A stretch of DNA of 64,000 nt, taken from positions 496,001 through 560,000 of the forward strand of contig OY978109.1 of the NCBI GenBank assembly GCA_963854735.1, read 5' to 3'. The position numbers were made by a program, and so were the translations under genes. Below the pieces are notes generated by a model. The model made no database searches. It had not been told where the DNA came from and was given only the letters and a program-made list of their open reading frames with translations. This document shows positions 43,231 through 55,364 of the stretch, in pieces. Numbering within the stretch: the stretch's first letter is position 1; every line of letters starts with the position of its first letter. This DNA comes from Marvania coccoides. Lineage: Eukaryota > Chlorophyta > Trebouxiophyceae > Chlorellales > Chlorellaceae.

Positions 43231-46200
43231 ATGGCAGCAGCTGAAGTGGAGTCCCTCCAGAGAGTTCTTCACCGTCTGGGCATCACCGATGACGACAAGC
43301 TGCAGGGCGTGCTGGAAAAGCTGCTCCCGCTGGTGCTAAAGAAACTGGACCTGGGCGACAGGGCAGTGCAGCAGCAAGTCCTGTCCATCTTGAGCCACGT
43401 GAACACCAGAATTGCCGCTCTTCCTGAAGTCTCTCTGCCGCTCCTGCAGCTGCTGAAGCTCTATGCCACCTCCGCCAACCCACTGGTGCGCAACTTTGCG
43501 CTGGTATACATTGAGCGCGCCATGGAGAGGGCTTCCCCTGAATCCCAGCTCGCTGCAGTGCCGCTGCTGCTCGCCGGTGTAGCCGCCCGCCCCCCTCAAC
43601 AGCGAGACATGCAGCTGCGCATGGCGGTGGCGGGGCTGGCGCACCTGGCCACCGTCCAGGGCGGCATCCCCGCGCCTGCGGAGGTCGAAGCGTTCGCAGC
43701 ACGCCATCCATTTTTGAAAAATGACGGCGACAGACGGGCCTTTCTTCAATTCGCGATGAGGGTGGCGCTGTACGCGCCGATGGTGGGCAGAGGCCCCTCC
43801 AGCGCACTGGCAGCTGCGCGGCAGGCGCCCGCTGGCGGCGCAGCAGGCACAGCAGCAGCGGTGGCAGGTTTGCCTCTGCCTGGACTCTCGCATGAAGATA
43901 TTGCTGCGATCCTGGGAAAAGCGGAGAGAGTGGACGCGGCGACGCTGCAGCGGCGCAAGCTAGGCGTCCTCAATTTCACCGCGTTGGCAGGTAAATGAGC
44001 ATTTTTTTTCTTCCCTTTTGTTTTGCGTCTGCTGCTCGGCATGAATTTAAACAGAAATATAATATATCATTACGAATTTTCTGATCTTAAATATTACTTT
44101 CTACCTAGGTATCGACCCTGCTGATGTACTGCCTTTCTACCTGGCAGCTTCATGTGACCCCGCCGAGGCGGTGGCACGCCGCGGCGAAGAACTCTTGAAA
44201 AAACGCTGCGCGGTGGACGCAGCGAGGCCATGCGTGGACGTGGAAGCCTTCTCCACGGTCACTCCTCTCTTCGAGCTCTTTCACGGCTGCATGGAGGACG
44301 AAACGCGGCCGGCAGCATCCCGGCGGGCGCCTGCCGCCCCGGCGCTCAAATCCCGCCTGCTGGCGCTGTTCTGCAAGAGCGTAGCGGCGGCGAACGCCGC
44401 CCCCTGGGGCATGATGACCATAACCAGCTGTTTATTCGACCCCAGCGCCCCTCCCCGCCTCCGCCAGCAAGGAATGGAATTCTCGGTGTGGATGCTGAAG
44501 CACGCGGACGCTGCTACCCTCGCACCTGCTGCTCCTGCGGTGCTGGAGACCTGCTTGTCCCTGCTAGACGCCTCCACAGTGACTGCGAACACCACAGACG
44601 CTAATACGCTGGCGCTACGAGGATTTGCTTACCAGGCATTAGGGCAGCTCGCACAGCGGCTGCCTGCGGCGCTGAAGGGCCGGGTGGACCTCGCGGAGCG
44701 GTGCTTCACGGGGCTGGCGGTGGAGCCTGCGGGGGTGAGAGCTGCGGTGGCTGAAGCGACCAGCAGCATTGCTGCAGCGTTTGAGGGGGAGGCAGAGGAG
44801 CAGCGAGACTCAGAGCTGAATGCGGAGCTATTACGGCTGTTGGAGGGCGCGTGTGGGCAGCCGCAGGAGGCGGCGCGAGGGTCAGCCATCGCGTGGCTCC
44901 GGCAAGTTTACGTTTTTTTCACGTTTTCTTCTTCTGGTCTACCTCTGTAGTTATGATATTTTTCTTCCCTATCACCATTGTTTCAGGCGGTTATTCCCTT
45001 TCAACCACCTTCAAGCGAGGTACCTCTGCATAATGGGCTCAGCAGATGCCCGGCCGCAGCTGGCTGCCGCCGCCGCCGCCGGTCTGCGCCCAGAAAAGGT
45101 GAAACCAGGCGCAGCGCGTGAGTACCCTTCCCTCGCAGCGATGCTGCAGTACCTTCAGGCCAGACATCCGGAGGTTAAAAGCCCGGTAGAGGACGGCCGA
45201 CGCCTGGCGGTACCGGCGAAGGCGTTTTCGGCGGCGATTGCCTTCCTGGAGGAGTGCAGGCGGCATGGGGATGGGGGGGCGAGGGCTGCAGCGCCGCCTG
45301 AGGCCACCGCTGCTGCTGCTGCTCACCTCGGTACGTTTTGATGAAGCTAATATTATATAACAGGGGAAAATATCACGTAACCCGTATTTATTATATATTT
45401 ATTCATTTCGAAACGAATATAATGCCAGTATCCCTGCAAATCTGTACCAAATAATCATTACTAATAACTCCCTCCACCCCCCTTGACCTCACTCTTCTTC
45501 ATATCCATTTTTTTCCTCGCAGTTTTGCTGGAGAACGCTCTCGTGCGCGAAGCCCCCTCCGAGCTGCACGCAGCGGCCCTGCAGGGCATGCTGGACGTTG
45601 CAGGCGCTCATCCCGCCGCCTTCGCTGAGTCCTACTGTCGACGCCCCTCCCTTTTCGAGCGGCTTTCAGGCCACATTGATGCCAGCGCTCGCGATGCAGC
45701 AGGGCGCCTGCTGGGCATGCTGTGCGCCGGCATGACCCCTGAACAAGCACAACGCCTGGTGGCTTCCACCCAGGCCACCGTAGACGCCACCGCCGGTGCG
45801 AGCAGTGCTGGCAGCAGCGGGACGGCCCTGAAAAAGCCTCGATTCGAGGAGTCCGATGGCGCTACGGCTGCGCTGGGGTATGTGATGGCGCAGCTGGTGT
45901 GTGGCGTGCCTGCGGTGCCCCCCTCCGTCATTCTTTCGGCCTTAGGCTCGTTAAGAAAGCAGCTGGAGAGCGATACCGTCGAGGCGATACTGCGAGCTGC
46001 TGCTGCGCGTGCTTTGGGCTGCGCAGGGATCCCGCTGGGCGACAGACCTTCGGTAAATGGAGCGACACAGAGCATAGCGCATGCTTTGCCTGCGTTGCCT
46101 GAGGCCCCAGCGCTGGCAGCTGCGACGGCAGCACTGCTTGCCGATCGCGATGAAAAAGTGGCTAGAAAGGCGGCGCAGGCGCTGGGCTTCCTGGCATACG

Positions 46201-49200
46201 GCCACCGGTCGCCTGAGGTGCTGAATCCCGTCGTGGAGGCTATGTTGGGGCAGCGAGCATGCAAATCCGAGGGCTTGGCGATGGCAGTAGGTGAATCGCT
46301 GTGCTTGGCCTTTGGGGCAGTAGAAGTGAGCTCCAGCGACATCCTGCGGGCTCCATTCACGTCCCTGGCGGACCTCAACCGGACAGACACGCGTGAAGAA
46401 GGAAAGACAGCGAAACAAATGGAGACCAATGAAGCGGAGCAAAAGCAGCAGCAGCAGCAGTTGTCTCCGGACTCTCCCGCGGAGGAGGAGGTGCAGGACA
46501 AGGTGCTGGCCGCTATTCTGGAGGAGTGCGTGGGGCATACGCGGCCTGAGGTGCGCCGTTCGGGCGCTGTGTGGCTGGTCTCGCTGCTGCTGTTTTGTGG
46601 GCGTGCCGCTGCGGTGCGCGCGGCGCTCCCGCGCTCGCAAGAGGCGCTGTGCGCGCTGCTGGCGGACGGCTCGGAGCTCACGCAGGCGATGGCCAGCAGG
46701 GGGCTGGCAGCTGCTGCAGAATTGGCGGACGACGAGACGAGGTCAGCGTTGGTCGGTTCGCTGGTGGATGCGCTCACAGGAGGAGGGGCCGCTGGCAGGC
46801 TGCGTGCGGGGGCTGTCACCGCCGACACCAAGCTCTTCGACGCTGGCACGCTAGGTCGGTTTGCTATGTATTTTTTCTCCAATTCTCCTCCCGCAATTGT
46901 CGATGTTTGTGTCATACTTTTTGAGTTATTATTCCAGATTACTCAATTTCAACACACAACTCTGAAACATTGACGTAATTATTGTCCTGAATTTCGCTTT
47001 TGTATTGGATTGTTCTTACTTTCTTCTTATTTTGGACAGGAAACGCCCCCGGCGGCGGTGGTCTCACCACCTACAAGGAAATTTGCTCGCTGGCCACCGA
47101 GGTGGGGCAGCCAGACATGGTGTACAAGTTCATGAGCCTGGCAAACGCTCAGGCGGCGGCCAACGCCTCGGTGGGCGCGGCTTTTGGCTTCGCTTCGGTG
47201 GCAAAGCTGGCGGGGGATTCGCTGGCGCCGCAGCTGGGGAAGCTGGTGCCCAGGCTGTACCGCTCACTGTACGACCCCAGCCCCAAGGTGAGAGAAGACT
47301 TCTTTGAAAGTGGTTTCTGAGTGTTATTTTTACGTTGTGCCGAGCCGCCACGATTTTTTTGTATGCTCTTATGAGTTTCCCCCCCCCCCCTTCCTCGACT
47401 ATTTAACCCGTTCAAACCAAAATAATTTCCAAAGCCCTCTATATGATATTAAGAATAGAATCAACATTTTTTTGCTTTACTTCCTCCCCCAGCTATCCAA
47501 AACTATTTCTTCCGGTTCCCCCCCTTCAAAAACAGGTTTCTGCTGCCATGCACCATATCTGGGTGGCCCTGGTCGACGATCCCCGCGTCACCCTCACCCT
47601 CCACTTCGACGCCGTCGCCACAGCCCTCCTGGCCGACATGACAGGCCCTCAGTGGCGGGTTCGCGAGTCCGCTGCCTCGGCTGCCGCTGACCTCGTTCAA
47701 GGCCGGCGCTGGCCGGAGCTGCGCCCGCACTTCGCCGGGTTTTGGCGCGCCGCGTTCCGGGTGACGGACGACGTGAAGGAGAGCGTGAGGGAGGCGGGCG
47801 GGGCGTTGCTGCGGGCAGTGCGGGGGGTCACGCTGAGGCTGGCTGACCCCGAGCTATCGCCGCCGGCGGAGGGCCGGGAGGCTCTGGCCACCGCGCTGCC
47901 GCTGCTGCTGGAGCTGGGGCTGCCGTCACGTGTGCCAGAGGTCCAGGCAAGTCGGCGTATTATTATTTTTTTCCCTCCTCCCTGTCGTTTTTGTTATAAA
48001 CCCATTTCGGGGCAAATTTTCCTCGAAAAATACATAATTTAATGGATATACCTCTTTTCACTCGTTAATTTGTTTGTACTGTGTGTACTTTTCAGGCTTT
48101 AGCTCTGGACACGACTGCGAATATCGTGAAAGCGGCCGGCCCTGCCTTGGTGCGCCCCCAGCTGCCCACTCTGATCCCCCCTTTGCTGGAGTCTCTCAGC
48201 GGGCTGGAGGACTCGCGGCTGAACTACGTGGAGCAGCACGCGGAGCGCATTGGACTGGATGCAGGTCGGCTGGAAGCCATTCGAGTGTCCGCTGCCCAGG
48301 TGAGAAAATTATTATTTACATTTACAGTTGGAAAGAGTGAAGTGTAAATAGTTTGAGAGGATATTTTATGTCAAAAATTCACGTGGAAATTTTTTGTGTT
48401 CCTTCATTTCCTGACTGCGATTTGGCTCCAATTTGTTCTCCTCGAAAAAAAATCGAAAATTTCGCCTTTCCTGACTTGCTCTCCCAAAAAATATTCTTCT
48501 TTCACAGGGTGGCGCCGTGGGGGAGACCCTGGACGTCTGCGCCCGCCACATCGACGGCGAAACCTTCGCTGCCCTGGCCCCAGCTCTAGGCGGCCTCGTC
48601 CGCCGCGGCACCGGCCTGGCAACCCGCGCTGGCGCCGGCCGTTTCATCACCACCGTGGCCCGTAAACTGGGCCCCGAAGCCGCCCCCGCGGCCCCCACCC
48701 TCATGCGCGCGCTGCAGGAGGCCTGCGCCGCCGAACGCAGCCCCGCGGTGCAGCGGTCCTACGCCGCTGCCAACGCTGTGCTGGCGAAGCACGCCTCCGT
48801 GGCCCGCGTGGAATCCCACGTCACCGCGTGGCTCCAAAAGTACAACGCAGACGACGCTGACGCCTCCTCTCGTGAAGTTTCAGGGCTGCTGTTAAAATCG
48901 TTGGCGCGAGAGGCAGGGGACGTCTTGGTGCGGTGCGCGGCGGAGGTGGCGCCCGTGGCGTACCTGGCGCAATTTGACCCCGATACGAAGACTGCTGAGC
49001 TGTGGGCCGAGGTGTGGGAGGAGAGCACGACGTCGGTGGGGGCTGGGCTGCGCTTGCACATGGTAAGTTAAAAAGAAAGAAAGAAAGAAAGAAGTGTTTA
49101 TATTTATCGCATGCAGTCATCTCAAGGCCCTGTTCATCTCGAATCTCGGTCATTAATATAATCGCTGAGGCTGTTCTTCCTTTAAGGGTGCATAATTTTT

Positions 49201-50645
49201 ATATTTATTATTTAATGACTAATTTCTTCTCACTCTGTCTACAGGTTCCGGTCCTGGCCGCTATTCAAGCGGGCTTGAAGGCCGGGCAGTGGGGGAGGAA
49301 GCGCGCGGCGGCAGCGGCAGCTGCTGCTGCGTGCACCAGCGCTGGGGACTCTATGGCCCCGCACGCGCCGCAGCTGATGCAGGCGCTGCTGGCTGAGCTC
49401 CCGGGGCGGCTGTGGGAGGGCAAAGAGGCTATTTTGACTGCAATTGGCGCGGCAGCGGTGGGGTGCGCTCTGCCGCTGCAGCGCTCCGATGCAGCGATGC
49501 CCAGCACGGTGGCGGGGGCGCTGCTGGAGGCTGCCGGCAAGAAGAAGACGGTGTATCGCAGAGAAGCCCTGGTGCAGCTGAAGAAGGGTGAGAAGTGAAG
49601 CTCGATAGCATTCCATTTTTTGAGTGTTTTTTTTGCCATTTTTTTTAACCAACGTTTTACCATCCTTAAATAGCCCAATTTACTCTTCTTCTTCTTCTTC
49701 TTCTTCTTCTTCTTCTTCTTCTTCTTCTTCTTCTTCTTCTTCTTCTTCTTCTTCTTCTTCTTCTTCTTCTTCTTCTTCTTCTTCTTCTTCTTCTTCTTCT
49801 TCTTCTTCTTCTTCTTCTTCTTCTTCTTCTTCTTCTTCTTCTTCTTCTTCTTCTTCTTCTTCTTCTTCTTCTTCTTCTTCTTCTTCTTCTTCTTCTTCTT
49901 CTTCTTCTTCTTCTTCACATGCCCAGTATTCTTTGAAACTAACACATTTTTGCCTCTCTTCCCTTCTGCAGTGCTGGAGGCGTGGAAAGACGTAGATTTC
50001 GTGCCGCAGGTCGTTCCTACGCTGCTGTCCCTCCGCCTTGAGCTCGTGGCCTCCTCCCAGCAAAAGCCAGCCGCCTCCGAAGCCGACAACGGTGCCGCCA
50101 CCACCGCCGCCGCCTCCCGCCCCCCCATCGCAGAGCTCATGGAGTGTCTGGGCGCTGCATGGGCAGGTGGAAAGCTCACCACAGTTTCCAGTTCTCCGCA
50201 TGGAACTGCATGGGTCGCAGAGGGGCTGGAGGCCGCGGCAGCAGCCATCGACGCTGCCACACGGCCCACCGAGCAGGCGGCCGCGCTGGGGGCCGCGCTG
50301 CAGCTGGCCCGCCGCTGCACTGCCCTTTCTTCGGAAACGGGACCAGATTTGGTGGAAAATTTGGGGTTGGGGGGCGGTTCAAACGTGGGCAGGCTGCTGG
50401 ACCCGGTGGCGCCCGCCTGCCAGGCGCTGCTGCGGGCCGCGGCCAAGGCGGTGGAGGAAGGAAAAGCGGCAGCGCAGCGCGAGCAGGCGGTGCAGCTGCT
50501 GGGATGCGTGCTGGAGCAGGTTTGGGGAGGAATGAGCGAGGAGGAGCGTGTGGGATGGAGGGAGATGGTGGAGGAGGTGGGCGGGCGCGAAAAGGTGACC
50601 AGCGTGAAGGCGGCAACGGCAAAAATAATGGAAGGGCTGATGTAG
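43231..50645 (+). CDS. ECM29: ECM29 (ECPAS) proteasome adaptor/scaffold, HEAT-repeat protein
   Basis: Ten exons (43231-43990, 44109-44901, 44987-45330, 45523-46854, 47040-47287, 47536-47946, 48096-48299, 48508-49062, 49245-49587, 49972-50645) give 1887 residues, close to the usual 1850-1870. The sequence is alpha-helical HEAT-like throughout. Family-specific wording includes LPLVLKKLDLGDRAVQQQVL, HVNTRIAALPEVSLPLLQL, MVYKFMSLANAQ, LVPRLYRSLYDPSPKV, HIWVALVDDP, QWRVRESAASAAADLVQGR and PTLIPPLLESLSGLEDSRLN. ECM29 binds 26S proteasomes, tethering 20S and 19S parts and linking them to membranes and motors. Two introns (after 44901 and 47946) appear to begin with GC. The ninth intron carries a 233-bp TTC tract. 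The ATG at 43231 starts MAAAEVESL. Confidence 0.92.
49684..49916 (+). repeat. Uninterrupted (TTC)n tract, about 78 units
   Basis: 233 bp of pure TTC on the plus strand (GAA on the minus strand) inside the last ECM29 intron, 55 bp before the acceptor. It gives spurious poly-Ser and poly-Lys/Glu reading frames. Confidence 0.98.
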
Positions 50646-50958
50646 TAATTGGCCATTGGTTTATTAGCCCACACTTATGAAACTAATGAATGTGTGCGTG
50701 TGGTTTTTTCTTAGATAGAAGTTAAAAGATAGAAGGAACTAGTTTACAGAACGCAATGATTCATCACCGCAGTTTCGATATATAAAAAAACAAAAAAAAC
50801 TCGACTGGTGTATCCGTTATCGTACCAAGTGTATGTGTATATATCAATATATAAATATCATCAAGGGTAGCATTCATTCATTCGTTCATTTGCCAATCAT
50901 GGAAAGCATATATATATTGAGGGGGTCTCTCCTTTAGAAGTCACTTCCACAGTCCTTC

Positions 50959-51264
50959 CTAATGAGTGGAGGCGGCACCCGAGTGGTTCAAGCTTGAAGG
51001 CGAGCTCTGCGGTGAAGAGAAAAGAAGGAGATCTGGTGAATTTTCAATTATGGGTGCATTTTACAGTAGAGTGCAGCCATAAAAATCAGTAAGACTCACT
51101 TGGTGGGCGTTCTGCGTGCTGCCGCTCCACCTGAATCTGCTGCTGCCCCAGACGACGGTTTCTTCCGAGTTGTTGTAAAAGTAGGCAACGGTGCCAGCCA
51201 ACGCGCCGATGGCAAAGCCCGAGAGGTACTGGGCCGCGGGGAGGAGACGAGACGCAGTAGACAT
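50959..51264 (-). CDS. Small single-pass membrane protein, unknown
   Basis: Exons 51264-51100 and 51006-50959 give 70 residues. MSTASRLLPAAQYLSG is followed by a membrane segment (FAIGALAGTVAYFYN), then a polar tail (SEETVVWGSSRFRWSGSTQN) ending HSGAASTH. The GTGAGT donor and CGCAG acceptor fit, and the frame closes cleanly. The basic N-terminus plus glycine-containing helix would suit a mitochondrial inner-membrane or plastid small subunit, but I do not recognise a family. Convergent with ECM29, with stop codons about 310 bp apart. Confidence 0.6.
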
Positions 51265-51821
51265 GGTGTGTGTTAATTGAAATTATTGTTCGTTCTTCGA
51301 TGCAGGATGGGTTTGGGTTGATCGAAAGTGCAAGACTTTTTTTATTTTGGTAAAAAACTAAGCACGGAAACAGCGTTTTACACGCTTTTCGGCCACGACA
51401 CCTCTCTCGTGAAAAATCGACGTGTATTTCTGGGCTGTTAATTTTGGACGGCGGATTTATTACAACTGAGTGGTTCCCCACCGAACGACACATTATGTGT
51501 TATTCTTTAAGGGGGATTGGCCTTCTGGGGATAACTATATTATCTTTTTTACACAACGTCCCAAATACGGGCCAGCCAAAGATAAACCAAAATGCCCTGC
51601 AAGTCTCTCTCTCAATCATGCTGATAATACAGTCATGCAATTACGGAACGTAAAAGATTCACAGAAAGAAAGGAAGGCAACGCTGACTTCCCCCCCCCAA
51701 GAACACCGATAAATGTAGGAAGAAGCTGTGCACACCAAACGAAAACATAAAATAGAAAGTACGGCCGGTTCATTTCAATAATCTCTCTAATAATACACTC
51801 CCCAAAATCCTTTGTTGTTGT
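51265..51821. other. Intergenic, no gene supported
   Basis: About 560 bp with a C-run near 51690; no gene seen. Confidence 0.5.
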
Positions 51822-52663
51822 TTAAAATCGACGGTTTCCGATACCTGAACCTGCCTGGTTGTCCTTCTTCAGCACCCGCCGCCTGCTGTACGGGGCAGGC
51901 TTGGGTTCGGGAGCTGCCTTTTTACTGACTGCCACCACGCCGTTGTCCAACGCGATCTGCACAACGCAGCTGCCTCCGCACATATCTTTATCAAAATCAG
52001 CGTTGGGTGTGGGCACTGTCCAGTAGAATATTTCGCAGTGCTCGGGGTCGGAGGGCAGCTGCGTGGCAAGCGAGCCCAGGCTCTCGCCGGTGAATGCGGG
52101 GCCGCAGGAGGATGACGTCATGTCGGAGGCAGGTGCAGTGGATACTCCCAAGCCTGTTGTGGCGCTGACAGCCATGTATTGGATGGGACGGCACCACTCG
52201 GGGTCTTGCAAGTTGGCGCACTGGGTGTTGCAGACCTGCAGGGGAGAAAACATCGCAAATCAGATGCAGAAAGTCAGTCTGAGGGTCGGGAAAAGGAAAG
52301 GGGTGTTATTGTTATTCAATTAATGACCCAAATGCTGACCTTTTGAACGAATGTGGTGGATGTGGTGTTGCCGGTGGGAGTGACTGAGATGGAATAAGGG
52401 AGGCTGCTAATGTCGACGTCACCTTCACAGACGCCGGTTTCAGGCATAACCTCCTGCAGCAGGCTGCGACGTCTGCGGGTGTAAGACGCGGGGCCTTCTT
52501 GAGCGGCGGCACACGCCAGTATCGCTGTTAGATATGCGAAAAGAACGCTCTGCGTAAATAATAATTCGAGAAGGTTGTGGTTGGTAGAAATAATAATCAC
52601 CCAACGTGGTAGCATGAAGGGCTTCCTGGCAAGGCCGAGGAGTCACTAACTTACATGTTTCAT
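51822..52663 (-). CDS. Secreted cysteine-rich protein P1 of an unrecognised tandem family
   Basis: Exons 52663-52655 (9 bp, MKH only), 52549-52340 and 52235-51822 give 210 residues. The first intron lies inside the signal peptide (MKH, then SVLFAYLTAILACAAAQ). Next comes a basic segment (TRRRRSLLQ), then the family domain: GDVDISSLPYSISVTPTGNT, TTFVQKVCNTQC, WCRPIQYMAVSA, CGPAFTGESLGSLATQLPSD, PEHCEIFYWTVP, DMCGGSCVVQIALDNGVVAV and a tail with YSRRRVLKK. The even cysteine count suggests disulphides in an extracellular or wall protein. It is not a typical pherophorin. Two paralogues follow to the right on the same strand. Confidence 0.78.
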
Positions 52664-53256
52664 CGCAATTGTTTTTATTCGACGCGTCAAAGAGCTGGTA
52701 GCAAGCAATCGACCGCGTTCAAGTATAACTAACAATACAAATTTGATTTAGAGCCGCTGGCACGAGCAAAAGGGAAGTTCAAGCGATATTAAAGACTGCC
52801 GGGTCCGTAAAGCTGCAGAATTGGCCATTTTCCCCCTGCACAACATCAACAAGGACAGCAGGTGCTGCCCCCAATTCAAATCCGACAGCAACAGATGAAC
52901 ATATGGTGCAGTGCGTTTGACAAAAAGGACGAGCTCGCACTGGCCTGATAAACTACAGAAACGTCTTAACGAAAGAGCCGGTACAGCACTAGAGTGCTAT
53001 TGTCGCAGGCAGACCTTTGGCGGTGCGCGTATTGGTTGAAATACCCAATGATTACAATGATTACATTTCTATGTCCCAAAAACCAAGCAACAAACGTCAA
53101 ACGCCAACTAAGCGGAGGTAGAAAGCTGCAAGTGTTAATATGCACAAAATCATGTCGAGTCAGAGTGCAAAATCGTTCGACTGTGTTATTTTTCGTCGTA
53201 TCAATACATTATCAATCACCCCATCAAAACCAGCAGCCCACACAACATCAGAACGC
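52664..53256. other. Intergenic between P1 and P2
   Basis: About 590 bp, mixed composition; presumably the P1 promoter. Nothing else recognised. Confidence 0.5.
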
Positions 53257-54221
53257 TCAGAATTGACGACTGAAAGTGGATTTTGCGCCCCTGTGCTGCG
53301 TCAGGCGGCGGCGACGACGGCCGTAAGCCATCGGCGACGGCGGCGGCGGCAGGGGAACCACAGGAAGCAGTGGTGCCGGCGGAATGCCTGCTGCAGTCAC
53401 GTTGTTATCCAGGCGAATCTTCGTGATGCACCCCCCGGGACAAAGATCCTCCACGGTGGCTCCAGCTTTAGCGACGTTGTAGTAAAACGTCTCGCAGTGC
53501 TCAGATTCCGAGGGCAGTTTTGTGGCCAGATCGCCGAGGCTGGCGCCGATGAACGTGGGACCGCACAGCCTGAACTCGGAGGTGGGGATGGTGGTCGCGT
53601 TGGGGCTGGCAGAAATGGCAAGGGCGGCAATGGGGCGACAGTAGGCCATCTGCAAAGGGTCGCACCCAGAGTTGCACACCTGCGACAAGAAAATTAAATG
53701 CAGACATGTTTAAATGCTATTTTTGAATGCTTGGGGTATTTTTTTTGATAAAAAGGCAATAACAGGACCCCAAATGAGAAAAATTGAGTCATTTTGGGTG
53801 CTGCCTGCCTCACTAACCTTTTGGACAAAGGTTGTCGAGGTGCTGCTGCCAGTGGTGGTCCAACCAATGGAGTAAGGGAGCGCAGTGATGTTGACGGTGC
53901 CGTCGCAAACGGGCGCTGCGGTGGCTGTCCCAGCAACGAGGGCCACCACCAACAAGGCGGCGAAGGTCTGCAAAAAAAAAAGGTAAAAAAAGTGGTGGGC
54001 GCCGGGGTGAGCTCGCGTGCCGGGGCACGTATTGAACTTGTTTTTTTTGTTTTTTTTTCGCCCAGCCGACATAAGAAGGGGGATTTCGAAGGGGATCGAA
54101 AAAATAAAAGTGAAATTTAACACGCCTAGAACTGCCGGAACCCCAACTCGGCGTGAGGCTGGCACGGCATCAATGCAGCGATATTATTCCCAGTTTCACC
54201 AACCTTGTATGCAGCCTTCAT
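53257..54221 (-). CDS. Secreted cysteine-rich protein P2 of the same tandem family
   Basis: Exons 54221-54204 (MKAAYK), 53967-53818 and 53679-53257 give 196 residues. Intron positions match P1: one within the signal peptide (MKAAYK, then TFAALLVVALVAGTATA) and one just before VCNSGC. The domain has GTVNITALPYSIGWTTTGSS, STTFVQK, YCRPIAALAISA, CGPTFIGASLGDLATKLPSE, SEHCETFYYNV, EDLCPGGCITKIRLDNN, then a Pro-rich stretch (PAPLLPVVPLPPPPSP) and a basic end with YGRRRRRLTQ. Compared with P1 it lacks the N-terminal TRRRR segment but has the Pro-rich hinge seen in many algal wall glycoproteins. The second donor is GTTAGT and the first GTTGGT. Confidence 0.78.
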
Positions 54222-55364
54222 TTGTTCAAGTCGGTATTTTTGTGTTGCTCTCACTGGCACATACAGCTGACAATCAAATATTAAGAATTTATGGCCCGAT
54301 TGCCCATCATAGATCACTTTATGTTGAAAACAGCGCAAACCAGGTGGAGATGAACATCGTTTGAGCCTATTTCCCCTCCGATTATTTTTCCCTCTGTCGC
54401 TACTTTCTTTCTCTTGCGCCTTGAATTCTTGACTGAAGCCCTTTACCAGCTGAGAATAGTCATAAGTGCCCTGAAAATTGCAGCGCTGTATTAAGACTAG
54501 CTAGTTTCACTGTGTGCACAGTGCTGGTTCAACCATTCTTACTATCGGCAGTCAGGAATGAGAACTTCTCTCAAACCCCTGAAAAACCCCCTGGGGATTC
54601 ATCTATTCCTCTCTGGTGAGTCTAAATTATCAATGCTTAAAATCTGAAAAATGGGTGAACAAGAATACGGTGAGACTGAGTGATGATTGAGTAAACGAAG
54701 GCGAGAGGCTATTGCAGCCGCCAAACACAAGTCGCCGTTCCAAGCTTAGAATCCACTTAGCGACCCTCCAACGACCCCCCAAAAAATAAACGCGGGCAGG
54801 AGCTGAGGCATCGTTCCCATCACACACAAAAAAAGAAAACAAGAAAAAGAAGAAAGAAGGGCGGACTGCATTTGGCGCAGTCCGCCTAGGAAAAGGGGAG
54901 CAAGATAGCAAAACAAAGCAGACAGTGTCGAAAAGTTTGTGACTTTTTTCTATCTGTTATTAGTATTTTTTCCGAGGAAAAAGTTTTGGAAGCAAACTGC
55001 AAGCTAGGAACGCGAGCACGACGACGAAAGGAGAGAAGCAGAGAGAGAGAAAGTCACAATCAAAGAAATCTAAAAATGTTCCAACTCGGCTGATGTCTAA
55101 GGGTGTGATGCTTGAAATTGTGGTGCTAGAATTAGGACGCTCTCTCATGCACTCTAGAATGAAGGAAAAAACCACTACGAAAAACCATTACTAACGCTCT
55201 CTAATAATAATGTCAAATGTCATTCTTATGATTTATTCACTGCAACGTAGGCTTCTGGAGTAGCCTGGCATGGTGGGATCCAGATGAATTCACGAATAAT
55301 TAAATGTTTTCAGGGGAGGAAAGAAGGAAGCCCTGTCGACTTCCCTCACCAGCGCACCAACCAT
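54222..55364. other. Intergenic, no gene supported
   Basis: About 1.1 kb between P2 and P3. A short near-palindromic GCGGACTGCATTTGGCGCAG and neighbouring TCCGCC at about 54861-54886 forms an inverted repeat (GGCGGACTGC/GCAGTCCGCC), possibly a transcript 3' hairpin for P2/P3 region. No gene seen. Confidence 0.45.
54860..54888. repeat. Perfect inverted repeat, 10-bp arms
   Basis: GGCGGACTGC, a short spacer (ATTTGGC) and GCAGTCCGCC. The stem could form a stable hairpin in RNA; it lies downstream of P3 in neither transcript's coding part, about 500 bp past the P3 stop codon. Confidence 0.7.

Noticed and set aside
45632..46915. 427-residue minus-strand open frame
   Set aside because: Ser/Ala-rich antisense shadow of the large ECM29 exon.
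49265..50674. Long open frames with poly-Lys/Glu or poly-Ser across the TTC repeat
   Set aside because: They are by-products of the repeat and read antisense to, or through an intron of, the well-supported ECM29 gene.
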